DNA of 64,000 bases from NCEH01 sp002257205 (lineage in GTDB: Bacteria > Pseudomonadota > Alphaproteobacteria > Rhizobiales > Xanthobacteraceae), in NCBI RefSeq assembly GCF_043195105.1, contig NZ_JBAFWO010000003.1. One strand, given 5' to 3'. Each line of letters opens with the position of its first letter. The stretch's first letter is position 1. The position numbers and the translations under genes are program-made. Under the pieces are notes generated by a model. That model had not been told where the DNA came from. It searched no databases and saw only the letters and a program-made list of their open reading frames with translations. This document shows positions 55,244 through 63,699 of the stretch, piece after piece.

Positions 55244-56659
55244 ATGTCAGAGATCGTTACGCGCTTTGCTCCTTCTCCCACCGGCTTCCTGCACATCGGC
55301 GGCGCCCGCACCGCCTTGTTCAACTGGCTCTATGCCAGGGCGAAGGGCGGCAAGATGCTGCTGCGCATCGAGGACACGGACCGCCAGCGCTCGACGAAGG
55401 AAGCCATCGACGCGATCCTCGACGGCCTGACCTGGCTCGGCATCGAATGGGACGGTGACACGGTCTATCAGTTCGCCCGCGTCGCGCGGCATCAGGAAGC
55501 GGTGGCGCAGATGCTGGCGCTGGGCAATGCCTATCCCTGCTATGCCAGCGCGGAAGAGCTGGAGGAGATGCGCGAGACCGCGCGCAAGGAGGGCCGCCCG
55601 CCGCGCTATGATGGCCGCTGGCGCGATCGCGATCCCGCCGAGGCGCCGCAAGACCGCAAGCCAGTGATCCGCCTGCGCGCCCCGCAGGAGGGCGAGACCG
55701 TGATCCACGATCTGGTGCAGGGCACCGTCACGTTCCCGAACAAGGATCTGGACGACCTCGTCCTGCTGCGCTCCGACGGCACGCCCACCTATATGCTGGC
55801 CGTGGTGGTGGACGACCATGACATGGGTGTCACCCACATCATCCGCGGCGACGACCATCTCACCAATGCCGCGCGCCAGACCCAGATCTATCGCGCGCTC
55901 GGCTGGCCGGTGCCGGAGATGGCCCATATCCCCCTGATCCACGGGCCGGACGGCGCCAAGCTCTCCAAGCGGCATGGCGCGCTCGGCGTCGATGCCTATC
56001 GCGCGATGGGATATCTGCCGGCGGCGCTGCGCAATTATCTGGTGCGCCTCGGCTGGAGCCATGGCGACCAGGAGATGTTCTCCACCGAGGAGATGATCGC
56101 CTTGTTCGATCTCGACCATGTGGGCCGCTCGGCCGCGCGGTTCGATTTCCAGAAGCTGGAAAACATCAACGGGCATTACATCCGCGCGAGCACCGATGAT
56201 GAATTGTTCGAAGCGGTCATGGCGCTCATCCCCTATCTGCCGGATGGCGCCGCGCGGCTCGCCAAGATGACGACCGAGCACAAGGCGCAGCTGCGCGCCG
56301 CCATGCCCGGGCTGAAGGAGCGGGCGAAGACGCTGGTGGAATTGCTCGACAATGCCGGCTTCATCTTCGCCGAACGGCCCCTGCCGCTGGAGGAGAAGGC
56401 GAGCGCGCTGCTCACCGGCGAAGCGCGCGCCCATCTCGGCGCGCTCCTGCCCGCGCTTGCCGCCGCCGAATGGACCGTGCCGGCCACCGAAGCGGCGGTG
56501 CGGGCCTATGCGGAGACAGCGGGCATCAAGCTCGGCGCGGTCGCCCAGCCGCTGCGCGCCGCCCTCACCGGGCGCACCACCTCGCCGCCGATCTTCGATG
56601 TGTTGTCGGTGCTCGGGCGCGAGGAAAGCCTTGCTCGGCTCAAGGAGCAGGCCGCGTGA
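55244..56659 (+). CDS. gltX: Glutamyl-tRNA synthetase
   Basis: GltX (471 residues) charges tRNA-Glu and, in this group, probably also tRNA-Gln. It has TRFAPSPTGFLHIGGARTALFN (HIGH motif), RIEDTDRQRS, IRGDDHLTNAARQ and KLSKRHGALG (KMSKS motif), with a helical C-terminal anticodon-binding domain. It starts at 55244, divergent from comEC. Its TGA overlaps the next gene's GTG. Confidence 0.96.
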   Translation: MSEIVTRFAPSPTGFLHIGGARTALFNWLYARAKGGKMLLRIEDTDRQRSTKEAIDAILDGLTWLGIEWDGDTVYQFARVARHQEAVAQMLALGNAYPCYASAEELEEMRETARKEGRPPRYDGRWRDRDPAEAPQDRKPVIRLRAPQEGETVIHDLVQGTVTFPNKDLDDLVLLRSDGTPTYMLAVVVDDHDMGVTHIIRGDDHLTNAARQTQIYRALGWPVPEMAHIPLIHGPDGAKLSKRHGALGVDAYRAMGYLPAALRNYLVRLGWSHGDQEMFSTEEMIALFDLDHVGRSAARFDFQKLENINGHYIRASTDDELFEAVMALIPYLPDGAARLAKMTTEHKAQLRAAMPGLKERAKTLVELLDNAGFIFAERPLPLEEKASALLTGEARAHLGALLPALAAAEWTVPATEAAVRAYAETAGIKLGAVAQPLRAALTGRTTSPPIFDVLSVLGREESLARLKEQAA

Positions 56660-56934
56660 TCGGCCCGTTTCCGCGCAAGGCGCCGTCGGATGGGCCGCAG
56701 GCCGGCCCGTGCGACGTGCATCTCGACCTCAAGGGGCTGAAATGCCCCCTGCCCGCTTTGCGCACCCGCAAGGCGCTGGCGACCCTCGCGCCGGGAACGC
56801 TGCTGATCGTGACCTGCACCGACCCCATGTCGGTCATCGACATTCCCCACATCGCCCAGCAGACGGGCGATGTGTTCGAGGGGCATAAGGTGGAAGCCGG
56901 GGTGCTTGAATTCCGCCTGCGTAAGGCCAAGTAA
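56656..56934 (+). CDS. TusA-family sulfurtransferase
   Basis: This 92-residue protein has the TusA/SirA-like fold with the active-site Cys-Pro: LDLKGLKCPLPALRTRKALATL. TusA-type proteins carry persulfide sulfur for tRNA thiolation, molybdenum cofactor or iron-sulfur pathways; which one is served here cannot be told. The GTG at 56656 overlaps the gltX stop (GTGA) and follows AAGGAG by 8 bases, indicating coupling to gltX. Confidence 0.88.
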   Translation: MIGPFPRKAPSDGPQAGPCDVHLDLKGLKCPLPALRTRKALATLAPGTLLIVTCTDPMSVIDIPHIAQQTGDVFEGHKVEAGVLEFRLRKAK

Positions 56935-57006
56935 TCGCGGAAAGCAAGGTGTGATCGCGGTCCGCGAATCATCGCGGAACCGCTCGACGCAGGGCGCCGC
57001 CGCGGC

Positions 57007-58173
57007 TCAGGCCGGTTGCAGCGCGGTTTCCACCAGGCGCACCCAATAGGACGCCCCGAACGGGATCGCCGCATCGGCGAAATCATAGGCGGGATGGTGC
57101 AGGCCGGCGCTCGGGCCGTTGCCCACGAAGATATAAGCGCCGGGGCGGGCTTCCAGCATATAGGCGAAATCCTCGGCTGCCATCAGGGGTGGCGCGGTCC
57201 CGTCCACCTGCGGCGCGCCGGCGACGTCCTCCGCAACGCGCTGGGCGAAGGCGGTCTGAGCCGGATGGTTCACGGTGACGGGATAGCCCTCGACGAACCG
57301 CACTTCGGCTTGCGCGCCGAACGCACCGGCCACCCCTTCCGCGATCTGCTTCACCCGTTCGCGCAATTGCAGGCGCACGGCGGGAGAGAGGCTGCGCAGC
57401 GTGCCGGTGAGTTTCGCGCTCGGCGGCAGCACATTGTCCGCCTCGCCGGCGTGGAACATGGCGATGGACACCACGCCCGAGTCCAGCGGGTCCACATTGC
57501 GCGCGACCACCTGCTGCAAGGCGGTGACGATGGCGGCGCCGGTCAGCACGACATCCACGCCCTCATGGGGCTTGGCGGCGTGGGAGCCCTTGCCTTCGAT
57601 GGTGATTTCGAGATGATCGGCGGACGCCATGATGGCGCCCTCGCGGATGCCGAAACAGCCCACCGGCAGGCCCGGCAGATTGTGCATGCCGTAGACTTCG
57701 TCGATGCCGAAGCGCTCCATCAGCCCGTCCTGCACCATGGCGCGGCCGCCCGCGCCGCCTTCCTCCGCCGGCTGGAACACCATGATCGCCGTGCCGGCGA
57801 AATTGCGCGTCTCGGCGAGGTGCCGCGCGGCACCCAGCAGCATGGAGGTGTGCCCGTCATGGCCGCAGGCGTGCATCTTGCCGGGGGTCTTCGAGGCATA
57901 GAGCGCGCCGGTGCGCTCGAGGATCGGCAAGGCGTCCATGTCGGCCCGCAGCGCAATGGTGCGCCCCGCCCCGCCCGTGCCGCGGATCACGCCCACGACG
58001 CCGGTGCGCCCGATGCCCGTGACCACCTCGTCGCAGCCGAACGCGCGCAATTGCTCGGCGACAAAGCCCGAGGTGACGGGCAGATCATATTGCAGCTCCG
58101 GGGTTTGGTGGAGCTGCTGGCGCCAGGCGGTGAGTTCGTCCGCCGCATCGGCGAGACGGTTGATGACGGGCAT
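57007..58173 (-). CDS. M20 family amidohydrolase (hippurate hydrolase-like)
   Basis: This 388-residue peptidase M20D-type protein has ALRADMDALPI, GKMHACGHDGHTSMLLGAA (His/Asp metal ligands), FQPAEEGGAGGRAM (catalytic Glu), and YGMHNLPG. The C-terminal has PPLMAAEDFAYMLEARPGAYIFVGNG. Members hydrolyse N-acyl amino acids, hippurate or indole-acetyl amino acids, so the substrate is not set. The dimerisation lobe lies between about 190 and 300. Confidence 0.9.
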   Translation of the reverse strand: MPVINRLADAADELTAWRQQLHQTPELQYDLPVTSGFVAEQLRAFGCDEVVTGIGRTGVVGVIRGTGGAGRTIALRADMDALPILERTGALYASKTPGKMHACGHDGHTSMLLGAARHLAETRNFAGTAIMVFQPAEEGGAGGRAMVQDGLMERFGIDEVYGMHNLPGLPVGCFGIREGAIMASADHLEITIEGKGSHAAKPHEGVDVVLTGAAIVTALQQVVARNVDPLDSGVVSIAMFHAGEADNVLPPSAKLTGTLRSLSPAVRLQLRERVKQIAEGVAGAFGAQAEVRFVEGYPVTVNHPAQTAFAQRVAEDVAGAPQVDGTAPPLMAAEDFAYMLEARPGAYIFVGNGPSAGLHHPAYDFADAAIPFGASYWVRLVETALQPA

Positions 58174-58329
58174 GAAGGGCCTCCTTCTCGGGCGGATGGT
58201 GCGCGCGGGCGCGGGATGCGGTCAATACCGCCCAGGCCGGTAATCGGGCGCACACGGGGGCTGCGCACAGGCAGTTTCCCTTAGCCACCTTGACCCTGCG
58301 GCCCGCGCGGCCTAACACCCATGCCCAGT

Positions 58330-58405
58330 GAGCCCGTAGCTCAGCCGGTAGAGCACGTGACTTTTAATCATGGGGTCTCGGGTTCGAATCCCGACGGGCT
58401 CACCA
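58330..58405 (+). tRNA. tRNA-Lys (anticodon UUU)
   Basis: GAGCCCG and CGGGCTC form the 7-bp acceptor stem, with ACCA encoded at the end. The anticodon stem CGTGA/TCATG holds the loop CTTTTAA, giving UUU for lysine. The T arm has TCGGGTTCGAATCCCGA. It lies between the M20 gene and the GGDEF gene. No partial duplicate of its 3' end was noticed nearby, so there is no sign of an integrated element. Confidence 0.97.
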
Positions 58406-58488
58406 TTCAGACCAGCGGCCTGACACACAAGCAGCTAGGTTTCAGCAGCCTGGTTTCGCCCCGCGCCGCACGCGTGGCCTGACAGCGC

Positions 58489-59760
58489 CTAGGCGACGTG
58501 GAGTTCGAGCCGGTCGCGGCCGCTGTTCTTGGCGCGATAGAGCGCTTCGTCGGCATGGCGCATGAAGTCCACGACGGTGAGATCAGTCGCGTTCCTCGCG
58601 GCGCAGATGCCGATGCTCGCGCTGACGGACGTCAGATAGGGATGGATTTCGCTCCAGGGCTCGCGGGCCATGGACGCGCGGATGCGCCGGCCGACCGCGA
58701 CGGCGCCCTCGGCGGTGGCATCCGGCAGCAGCACCGCGAATTCCTCGCCGCCGAAGCGGGCGGCGAGATCGATCGACTGGCGCACCGCCTCGTGGACGAT
58801 CGTGGCCGTGCGTCGCAGGCAATTGTCGCCGACCACATGGCCGAAGCGATCATTGACCGATTTGAAATGATCGATATCGATAAGCAGCAGCGAAATCGCC
58901 CCCCCCTCGCGGCGGCAGCGTTGCCAGGCTTCCTCAAGCCCGGCGTCGAACCTGCGACGGTTGGGAAGGCCGGTCAGGCCGTCGGTGGCGGCCATCGCGG
59001 CGAGATCAGCCAGTGCGCGTTTCAGCACCGAGATGTCGGAATGGGTGAAATAGCCGATGCCGCTCGCGGTGCGGCGCGCGATCACGCGGCGCCAACGCCC
59101 GCCCGGCAGCTCGACCTCGAACGGCGCGCCGGCGAAGCGGATATTGTCGAGCACGGACGCATCGACGACGCGGCTCAAACTCCCCGCCTTCGCCCACGCG
59201 CGCTTGACGATATCAACCAGTGTCAGCCCGATGATCGGTTCGCCGGGCGCGATGTCGTAGAGCGCCCGGAACTCACTGTTGACGGCGATGATCTTGTCGT
59301 TCTGGTCGAGCACCATCGCACCGTCGGCGATGTAATCGAGTAGATCGATGGGAAATTCGTTCCAAACGGCCGGATCCGGTGCGTGGTTGTTGTCATCGGA
59401 AAGTTCATGCCAGATTCGGATGCGGCCGCCATCCGGAGTCTGAAGAGATGCCACGCGCAGACGACGACCATTGTGCGTGAAAACGAAGGGCCGTGTCTGA
59501 TTGCGATGCCGATCCACGCCCTCGTCAATATAGCGCTCTATGTTCAACATCTCTTCTTCAGACAATCTGCCAGCATAAAATCGACGCAAGTTTTCCCTAT
59601 AGGGCTCGCCAGAATAGACCTGCCCATGATGCTCGGGAAAAAACCGTGTGAATGCAGGATTCCAAAAAATAGTGCGGTCTTCTGAGTCAAAAAGACATAC
59701 AGCTATATCTATAGTGTCCAGCAATGTTGATATAAAGAAATAACCACTTTGTTCAGACAC
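58489..59760 (-). CDS. PAS-PAS-GGDEF diguanylate cyclase
   Basis: This 423-residue soluble protein has two PAS-like sensory modules (about 10-120 and 138-255) and a C-terminal GGDEF domain (about 265-423) with TDGLTGLPNRRRFD, the catalytic FGGEEFA at about 336-342 and HADEALYRAKNSGRD. It should make c-di-GMP. The inhibitory site normally RxxD upstream of GGEEF reads QSID, so product inhibition through that site is probably lost. The start is a GTG at 59760. Confidence 0.9.
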   Translation of the reverse strand: MSEQSGYFFISTLLDTIDIAVCLFDSEDRTIFWNPAFTRFFPEHHGQVYSGEPYRENLRRFYAGRLSEEEMLNIERYIDEGVDRHRNQTRPFVFTHNGRRLRVASLQTPDGGRIRIWHELSDDNNHAPDPAVWNEFPIDLLDYIADGAMVLDQNDKIIAVNSEFRALYDIAPGEPIIGLTLVDIVKRAWAKAGSLSRVVDASVLDNIRFAGAPFEVELPGGRWRRVIARRTASGIGYFTHSDISVLKRALADLAAMAATDGLTGLPNRRRFDAGLEEAWQRCRREGGAISLLLIDIDHFKSVNDRFGHVVGDNCLRRTATIVHEAVRQSIDLAARFGGEEFAVLLPDATAEGAVAVGRRIRASMAREPWSEIHPYLTSVSASIGICAARNATDLTVVDFMRHADEALYRAKNSGRDRLELHVA

Positions 59761-59960
59761 GGGTATGCTCTAAAAGTTTTCGCTGCGTCCAATATTAGGT
59801 CATCCCGTATGGTGGTAACAAGCGCTTCTTTCGTCGCGGTATTATGGTATTGACGCGCTATCACTTTTACGATTTTTAGAAGATATTTCTTCGCAATCCC
59901 CGCAAATATGTCCTTTCCATTTGAAGCATTCTCGGTGAAACTCAGGCAAGAAAATGCCAT
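59709..59960 (-). CDS. Doubtful small ORF in an AT-rich patch
   Basis: This 83-codon frame begins at an ATG at 59960 and overlaps the start of the GGDEF gene by 52 bp in another frame. Residues are lysine- and isoleucine-rich (for example KKYLLKIVKVIARQYHN), unlike the surrounding genes. No Shine-Dalgarno sequence precedes it and no family was recognised. It could be a small acquired gene, a remnant, or chance. Confidence 0.2.
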   Translation of the reverse strand: MAFSCLSFTENASNGKDIFAGIAKKYLLKIVKVIARQYHNTATKEALVTTIRDDLILDAAKTFRAYPCLNKVVISLYQHCWTL

Positions 59961-60014
59961 AAGGACATTATGCTTGCCTGCTTTTTCAAAATAACTCCGG
60001 TTTGTGACAAAGTA

Positions 60015-61511
60015 TTAACGCGTCGATTCCGAAGCGTCTGCCAGGAGGGCGGCCATTTCTCCGTTCAACCGCTCGGCGAAATGGGAAACCTCCGTGGCGA
60101 CGCTGCGCGCCTGCATCGCGCCCGAGCGAATCTCTTTCGTCTTGCCGGAAACCTGGGTGATCATCTGGCTCACGGAATGAGTCGTTGCCACCTGCTGTTG
60201 AACGCCGGCGGACAGGGCGACAAACACTTGGCTCACCTGCCCGACATTGCCGGAAATATCGCTGACGGCGGTCGCGGCTTCGGTGCTTGTGGCTTGGACC
60301 GCTTCCACCTGTGTCCGGATCTCCTTCGTGGCATTGGCGGTCTGCACGGCAAGCGCCTTGACCTCCTGCGCCACGATCGCAAATCCCCGCCCGGCTTCTC
60401 CCACGCGCGCCGCCTCGATGGTCGCATTCAAGGCGAGCAAATTGGTCTGGGCGGCGATCTTCTCGATCAGCGCGGTCACAGCGCCGATGCGCCCCACGCT
60501 GTCGGCCAGTCCGCGCACCAGGGTGTCGGCGGATGTGGACCGGTCGGCCGCGTCCTGCGCCATAGTCGCCGCGTGGTGGATCTGCTTCGAAATTTCGTCG
60601 AATGAGGCGGCCATTTCCACGGCCGCGGCGCTGACGGAGGAGGCCGCGCTCTCCGAGCCCTCGCTCAGCTCCAGCAGCGTGTCGCTCTCCGCGCTCATGC
60701 TGGTGGCGGTCTGCCGCAGGCCGTCGACCACCTCGGTCACCCCTGCCGCGACTTCGATGCTCTTGGTGATGACCGACCAGGTCAGGATCGGGCCGAGATA
60801 GGCGCCGTGCGAATCGTGTGCCGCCGACACCCGCAATTGCAGCGTCTCCGGGCCCACGCGAATCTTCGCCGAATGGGGCAGGTTCTTCGGATCCGCGAGC
60901 ATCGCGCGCTGATGCTCGGGATGCTTGTGGAAAATGTCGATCGAGGTGCCGACCAGATCATCCGCCTTGATCGGCAAATATTTCTCGATGCGCCGCAGCG
61001 TCTCGAGGCTTGCCTTGTTGGCGTAATTGATCTTGAGATCTTCTTTTTCGCACGTCATCACATTGATCGGCAGTTCGTCGATCATATTGAGCAGATGCTC
61101 GGCCTTCTGTTTTTGATCCAGAATCTTCGTGACGCGGTTCCAGGTGAGTTGCGCGAAACGATATCTTCCGCGTGCATCCAGGATCGCGTTGATGTTGAGA
61201 TCGAGCGTCTCGTTGCCGGCGCGGATGACTGTCTGGTACGGCAGCTTGCTGGGATCCTGGACGATCCGGCGGGCGTGCGCGGGCTGCGCGTGAAAGACAT
61301 CCAGCGAAGATCCGACCACCGAATCGGGCGAAACATGCAGCACGTGCTCGATTTCCCGCAGCAATTCACGAGACTTATGGTTGGCATATTGAATGATGCA
61401 GCTGGTCGGATCGCACAGCATGATGGCGAAGGGCAGATGGTCGAGAAATTCCATGCCCGCAAAGTTGGAGCCTGTCGTGCGTGGCATGGCGATAACTTGA
61501 GCTTTGGACAT
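60015..61511 (-). CDS. Soluble chemotaxis-type transducer with tandem PAS domains
   Basis: This 498-residue protein has no membrane segment. Two related PAS modules (about 18-115 and 120-225) are followed by a methyl-accepting signalling domain whose hairpin tip has KIAAQTNLLALNATIEAARVGEAGRGFAIVAQEVKALA (about 375-412). The two PAS units are clearly alike (FHAQPAHAR and FHKHPEHQR; both end in LTW-RVTK/VITK). It should signal to a CheA kinase encoded elsewhere. AAGGAAA lies 5-8 bases before the ATG at 61511. Confidence 0.9.
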   Translation of the reverse strand: MSKAQVIAMPRTTGSNFAGMEFLDHLPFAIMLCDPTSCIIQYANHKSRELLREIEHVLHVSPDSVVGSSLDVFHAQPAHARRIVQDPSKLPYQTVIRAGNETLDLNINAILDARGRYRFAQLTWNRVTKILDQKQKAEHLLNMIDELPINVMTCEKEDLKINYANKASLETLRRIEKYLPIKADDLVGTSIDIFHKHPEHQRAMLADPKNLPHSAKIRVGPETLQLRVSAAHDSHGAYLGPILTWSVITKSIEVAAGVTEVVDGLRQTATSMSAESDTLLELSEGSESAASSVSAAAVEMAASFDEISKQIHHAATMAQDAADRSTSADTLVRGLADSVGRIGAVTALIEKIAAQTNLLALNATIEAARVGEAGRGFAIVAQEVKALAVQTANATKEIRTQVEAVQATSTEAATAVSDISGNVGQVSQVFVALSAGVQQQVATTHSVSQMITQVSGKTKEIRSGAMQARSVATEVSHFAERLNGEMAALLADASESTR

Positions 61512-61784
61512 TGCGTTTCCTTCTGCCTTGGTCCCCCCAAGCACAGGCCATGACCAATTTGCCATGCCGGGCGAAGTAAGACCGCGCAGCCGCAAAATCC
61601 CTTTGAAAGCTTGTGTCTGGCTGACTTTACCGACGCGCGCGCGGAAAACCTGCGATCCGGTGGACACGAGGTGCGCCACCTTCTTCATAAAACTGATTTT
61701 ATTGATCTTGCTCAAATTTTTGAGGCTAAAAGAAACGGTGCGCTCAGATCGGCACCGCAAGGAATGGGACGGCAAGGAATGGGC

Positions 61785-62213
61785 ATGTCACATCGGCAAT
61801 TCGCCATATCTCTCGGCATCGCCGCGCTGTTCGCTTCGGGTGCCGCCTTCGCGCAAGGCGAATCACCGGTCGTGGTGAAGCCGATCGCATCCTCGACCAC
61901 GACCGCGTCGGGCCAGCCGATCCATTTTCCGCCCGGCGACGCGCGTGTCACCTTCTCGGAATATGTGATTGCGCCGGGGGCGCGGCTTCCGGCGCACAAG
62001 CACCCCTATCCGCGCTTCGCCTATGTCCTGGCCGGCACGTTGTCGGTGACCGTGGAAGCCACGGCGCAGACCTTCACCTATAAGCCCGGCGACGCCATCA
62101 TCGAAGTGATCGACCAATGGCATTTCGCGGTCAATGACGGGCCGGAGGCGGTCCGCCTGCTGGTGGTGGACACCTTGCCCGACGGCGCCGCGAGCACGAT
62201 CATCAAGCAATAG
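61785..62213 (+). CDS. Secreted cupin-domain protein
   Basis: This 142-residue protein has a signal peptide (QFAISLGIAALFASGAAFAQG) and one small beta-barrel cupin with VIAPGARLPAHKHPYPRFAYVLAGTLSVTVE (metal-binding HKH...) and PGDAIIEVIDQWHFAVND. It belongs to the quercetinase-like or metal-binding cupins of unknown substrate. AAGGA lies 6 bases upstream of the ATG. A palindrome CTCAAA-N2-TTTGAG at 61711-61724 lies about 60 bp upstream and may be an operator. Confidence 0.82.
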   Translation: MSHRQFAISLGIAALFASGAAFAQGESPVVVKPIASSTTTASGQPIHFPPGDARVTFSEYVIAPGARLPAHKHPYPRFAYVLAGTLSVTVEATAQTFTYKPGDAIIEVIDQWHFAVNDGPEAVRLLVVDTLPDGAASTIIKQ

Positions 62214-62225
62214 CCGACACGCAGG

Positions 62226-63095
62226 CTAGAGGGCGCAGCGGGTCTGCGCTGTCAAGCCGTTGGGCGCGCCCCATTCGTTGGACGGCAGGGTGGCGAAGGC
62301 GCCGTCGAACACCTGCCGCTGCATGGTGAAGCGCACCGGCTTGCCGTCGGGGTCGAGGTCCACGATCCAGAAATAATCATAGGTCGCCGAAGGCCAACTG
62401 GCCGGAACATCCGGCAGCGCGCCAAGGTGCAGCAGCTGGCGCAGCGTCACCTCCTGGCCGGGGTTGGCCGCTTCCAGGGCCGCGTCGGCGATGTGATCGT
62501 GCTCCCACACCATCACGACCGTCTGGCCGGTGAAGCGCGGATCGGTCAACACATCGTGCACGGCCTGCTGGGTGCGCGAGGTGACAAGCTGGGTGAAATC
62601 CGCCTTGCGGGCGCGCTTCCCCGGATCGCGCCCGCCCGTCTTCGGCTTCTGCTCCGTGGACGCGGCGGCGGGCGCGGAGGGGGGCGGCGCCGGCGGGGCG
62701 ATTGTGGCGGCCGCCGCCTTCGCGCGCTTCTTGCGCGGGCTGGTGGGGGCCTCGGGAAGGGCGGTATACATCACCACCGGCAAAGCCCAGGTGGCGGCGG
62801 CGGGCGCGGCGAGCTCCATGGTGTGCAGCGTCACGGCAAGGATGGCGGCGGGCGCCGTGCCGGCGGGAAACAGGCTGTCCTTCGCGCCCTTGCCGAGATA
62901 CTGCGCCGCGAGCGCCTGGGCGCGTTCATTGCCCACCGGGCACAGCCGATAGGCATCCTGCTTCTCGCCATGGCGCAGGATGATGATGCGCGCGGGCGCA
63001 GCGCTCGCCGGCAGGGCCGCGAAAAATCCCGCGCCGGTGAGGACGAGGGTCAGCAGGCTGCGAAAAGCGAGGCGCGAGAAGCAAAACGCGGCCAT
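62226..63095 (-). CDS. Secreted histidine phosphatase-like protein
   Basis: This 289-residue protein has a signal sequence (about 1-32) and the phosphoglycerate-mutase-type motif IIILRHGEKQDAYRL near 36-50, with the second conserved histidine probably in VMVWEHDHIADAA (about 225). Between the two lies a low-complexity Ala/Pro/Lys insert (about 120-180). Such proteins often lack family-typical substrate; the function is not known. The ATG at 63095 has GGGGGA upstream. Confidence 0.78.
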   Translation of the reverse strand: MAAFCFSRLAFRSLLTLVLTGAGFFAALPASAAPARIIILRHGEKQDAYRLCPVGNERAQALAAQYLGKGAKDSLFPAGTAPAAILAVTLHTMELAAPAAATWALPVVMYTALPEAPTSPRKKRAKAAAATIAPPAPPPSAPAAASTEQKPKTGGRDPGKRARKADFTQLVTSRTQQAVHDVLTDPRFTGQTVVMVWEHDHIADAALEAANPGQEVTLRQLLHLGALPDVPASWPSATYDYFWIVDLDPDGKPVRFTMQRQVFDGAFATLPSNEWGAPNGLTAQTRCAL

Positions 63096-63222
63096 GAAAC
63101 ATCCCCCGGTAACGGTCCCGCCGGACCTTACCAAAAGTCGCGGCATCCGCCATGCTCCTGCCATAGCTTGCCAATGTCCCCGCCCTCGCCTATGCGAAGC
63201 GACGCCATTGTCGGGGGGTTCC

Positions 63223-63573
63223 ATGCAGAAGGTCTGGTCTTGGGTCGGAGGCGTCGCCATCTGCACGCTCGGCGTGGCGATGGTCGCGGCGGTGGCCGAT
63301 CCCGCCGCGGCGCAAAGCTCCGCGAACCCGCCGCACATCACCATCCAGCCGCACAATCCCAATGTGATCCACCTGCCGGTCATTCCGCAGGGCAGCTATC
63401 TGGACCCCGGCCCCGGCGCGGCGATCAAGCCCGACGTGGGGCTCGGCGACGATCGCAACGAGGATTATGTCTTCCCGCCGAATATCGACGGCTATATGGG
63501 CTCCTCGCCTCCGGGCGATCCGACCGACAACGGCCAGTGGAGCCCCCTGCCCGGCGATACGCCGAGCTTCTGA
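63223..63573 (+). CDS. Secreted protein of unknown function
   Basis: This 116-residue protein has a signal peptide (VGGVAICTLGVAMVAAVADPAAAQ) and a short, Pro/Asn/Asp-rich mature part (PHITIQPHNPNVIHLPVIPQG, EDYVFPPNIDGYMG). No known family was recognised. GGGGGG lies about 6 bases upstream of the ATG at 63223. It ends 68 bp before the bidirectional terminator. Confidence 0.65.
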   Translation: MQKVWSWVGGVAICTLGVAMVAAVADPAAAQSSANPPHITIQPHNPNVIHLPVIPQGSYLDPGPGAAIKPDVGLGDDRNEDYVFPPNIDGYMGSSPPGDPTDNGQWSPLPGDTPSF

Positions 63574-63640
63574 GACGCGCGCCCCGGTGACGGGGCGCCG
63601 GTTTCGGGTCGCGATCCGCGCGGCTTTTGGGCGCGGGACA

Positions 63641-63678
63641 CAAAAAAGGCGGCGGGGAAAACCCCGCCGCCTTTTTTG
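63641..63678. terminator. Bidirectional intrinsic terminator between a secreted-protein gene and rpsI
   Basis: A perfect 17-bp stem, CAAAAAAGGCGGCGGGG with its complement, encloses a loop of four A residues. A six-base A/T run at each end gives T tracts in both directions, so it serves both the plus-strand gene and the minus-strand rpsI. Confidence 0.93.
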
Positions 63679-63699
63679 TTTGATCCCCGAAGGGAAAAA

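Noticed and set aside
58330..58500. tRNA-Lys as an integration site for a mobile element
   Set aside because: No integrase, no repeated tRNA 3' end and no shift in gene content next to it.
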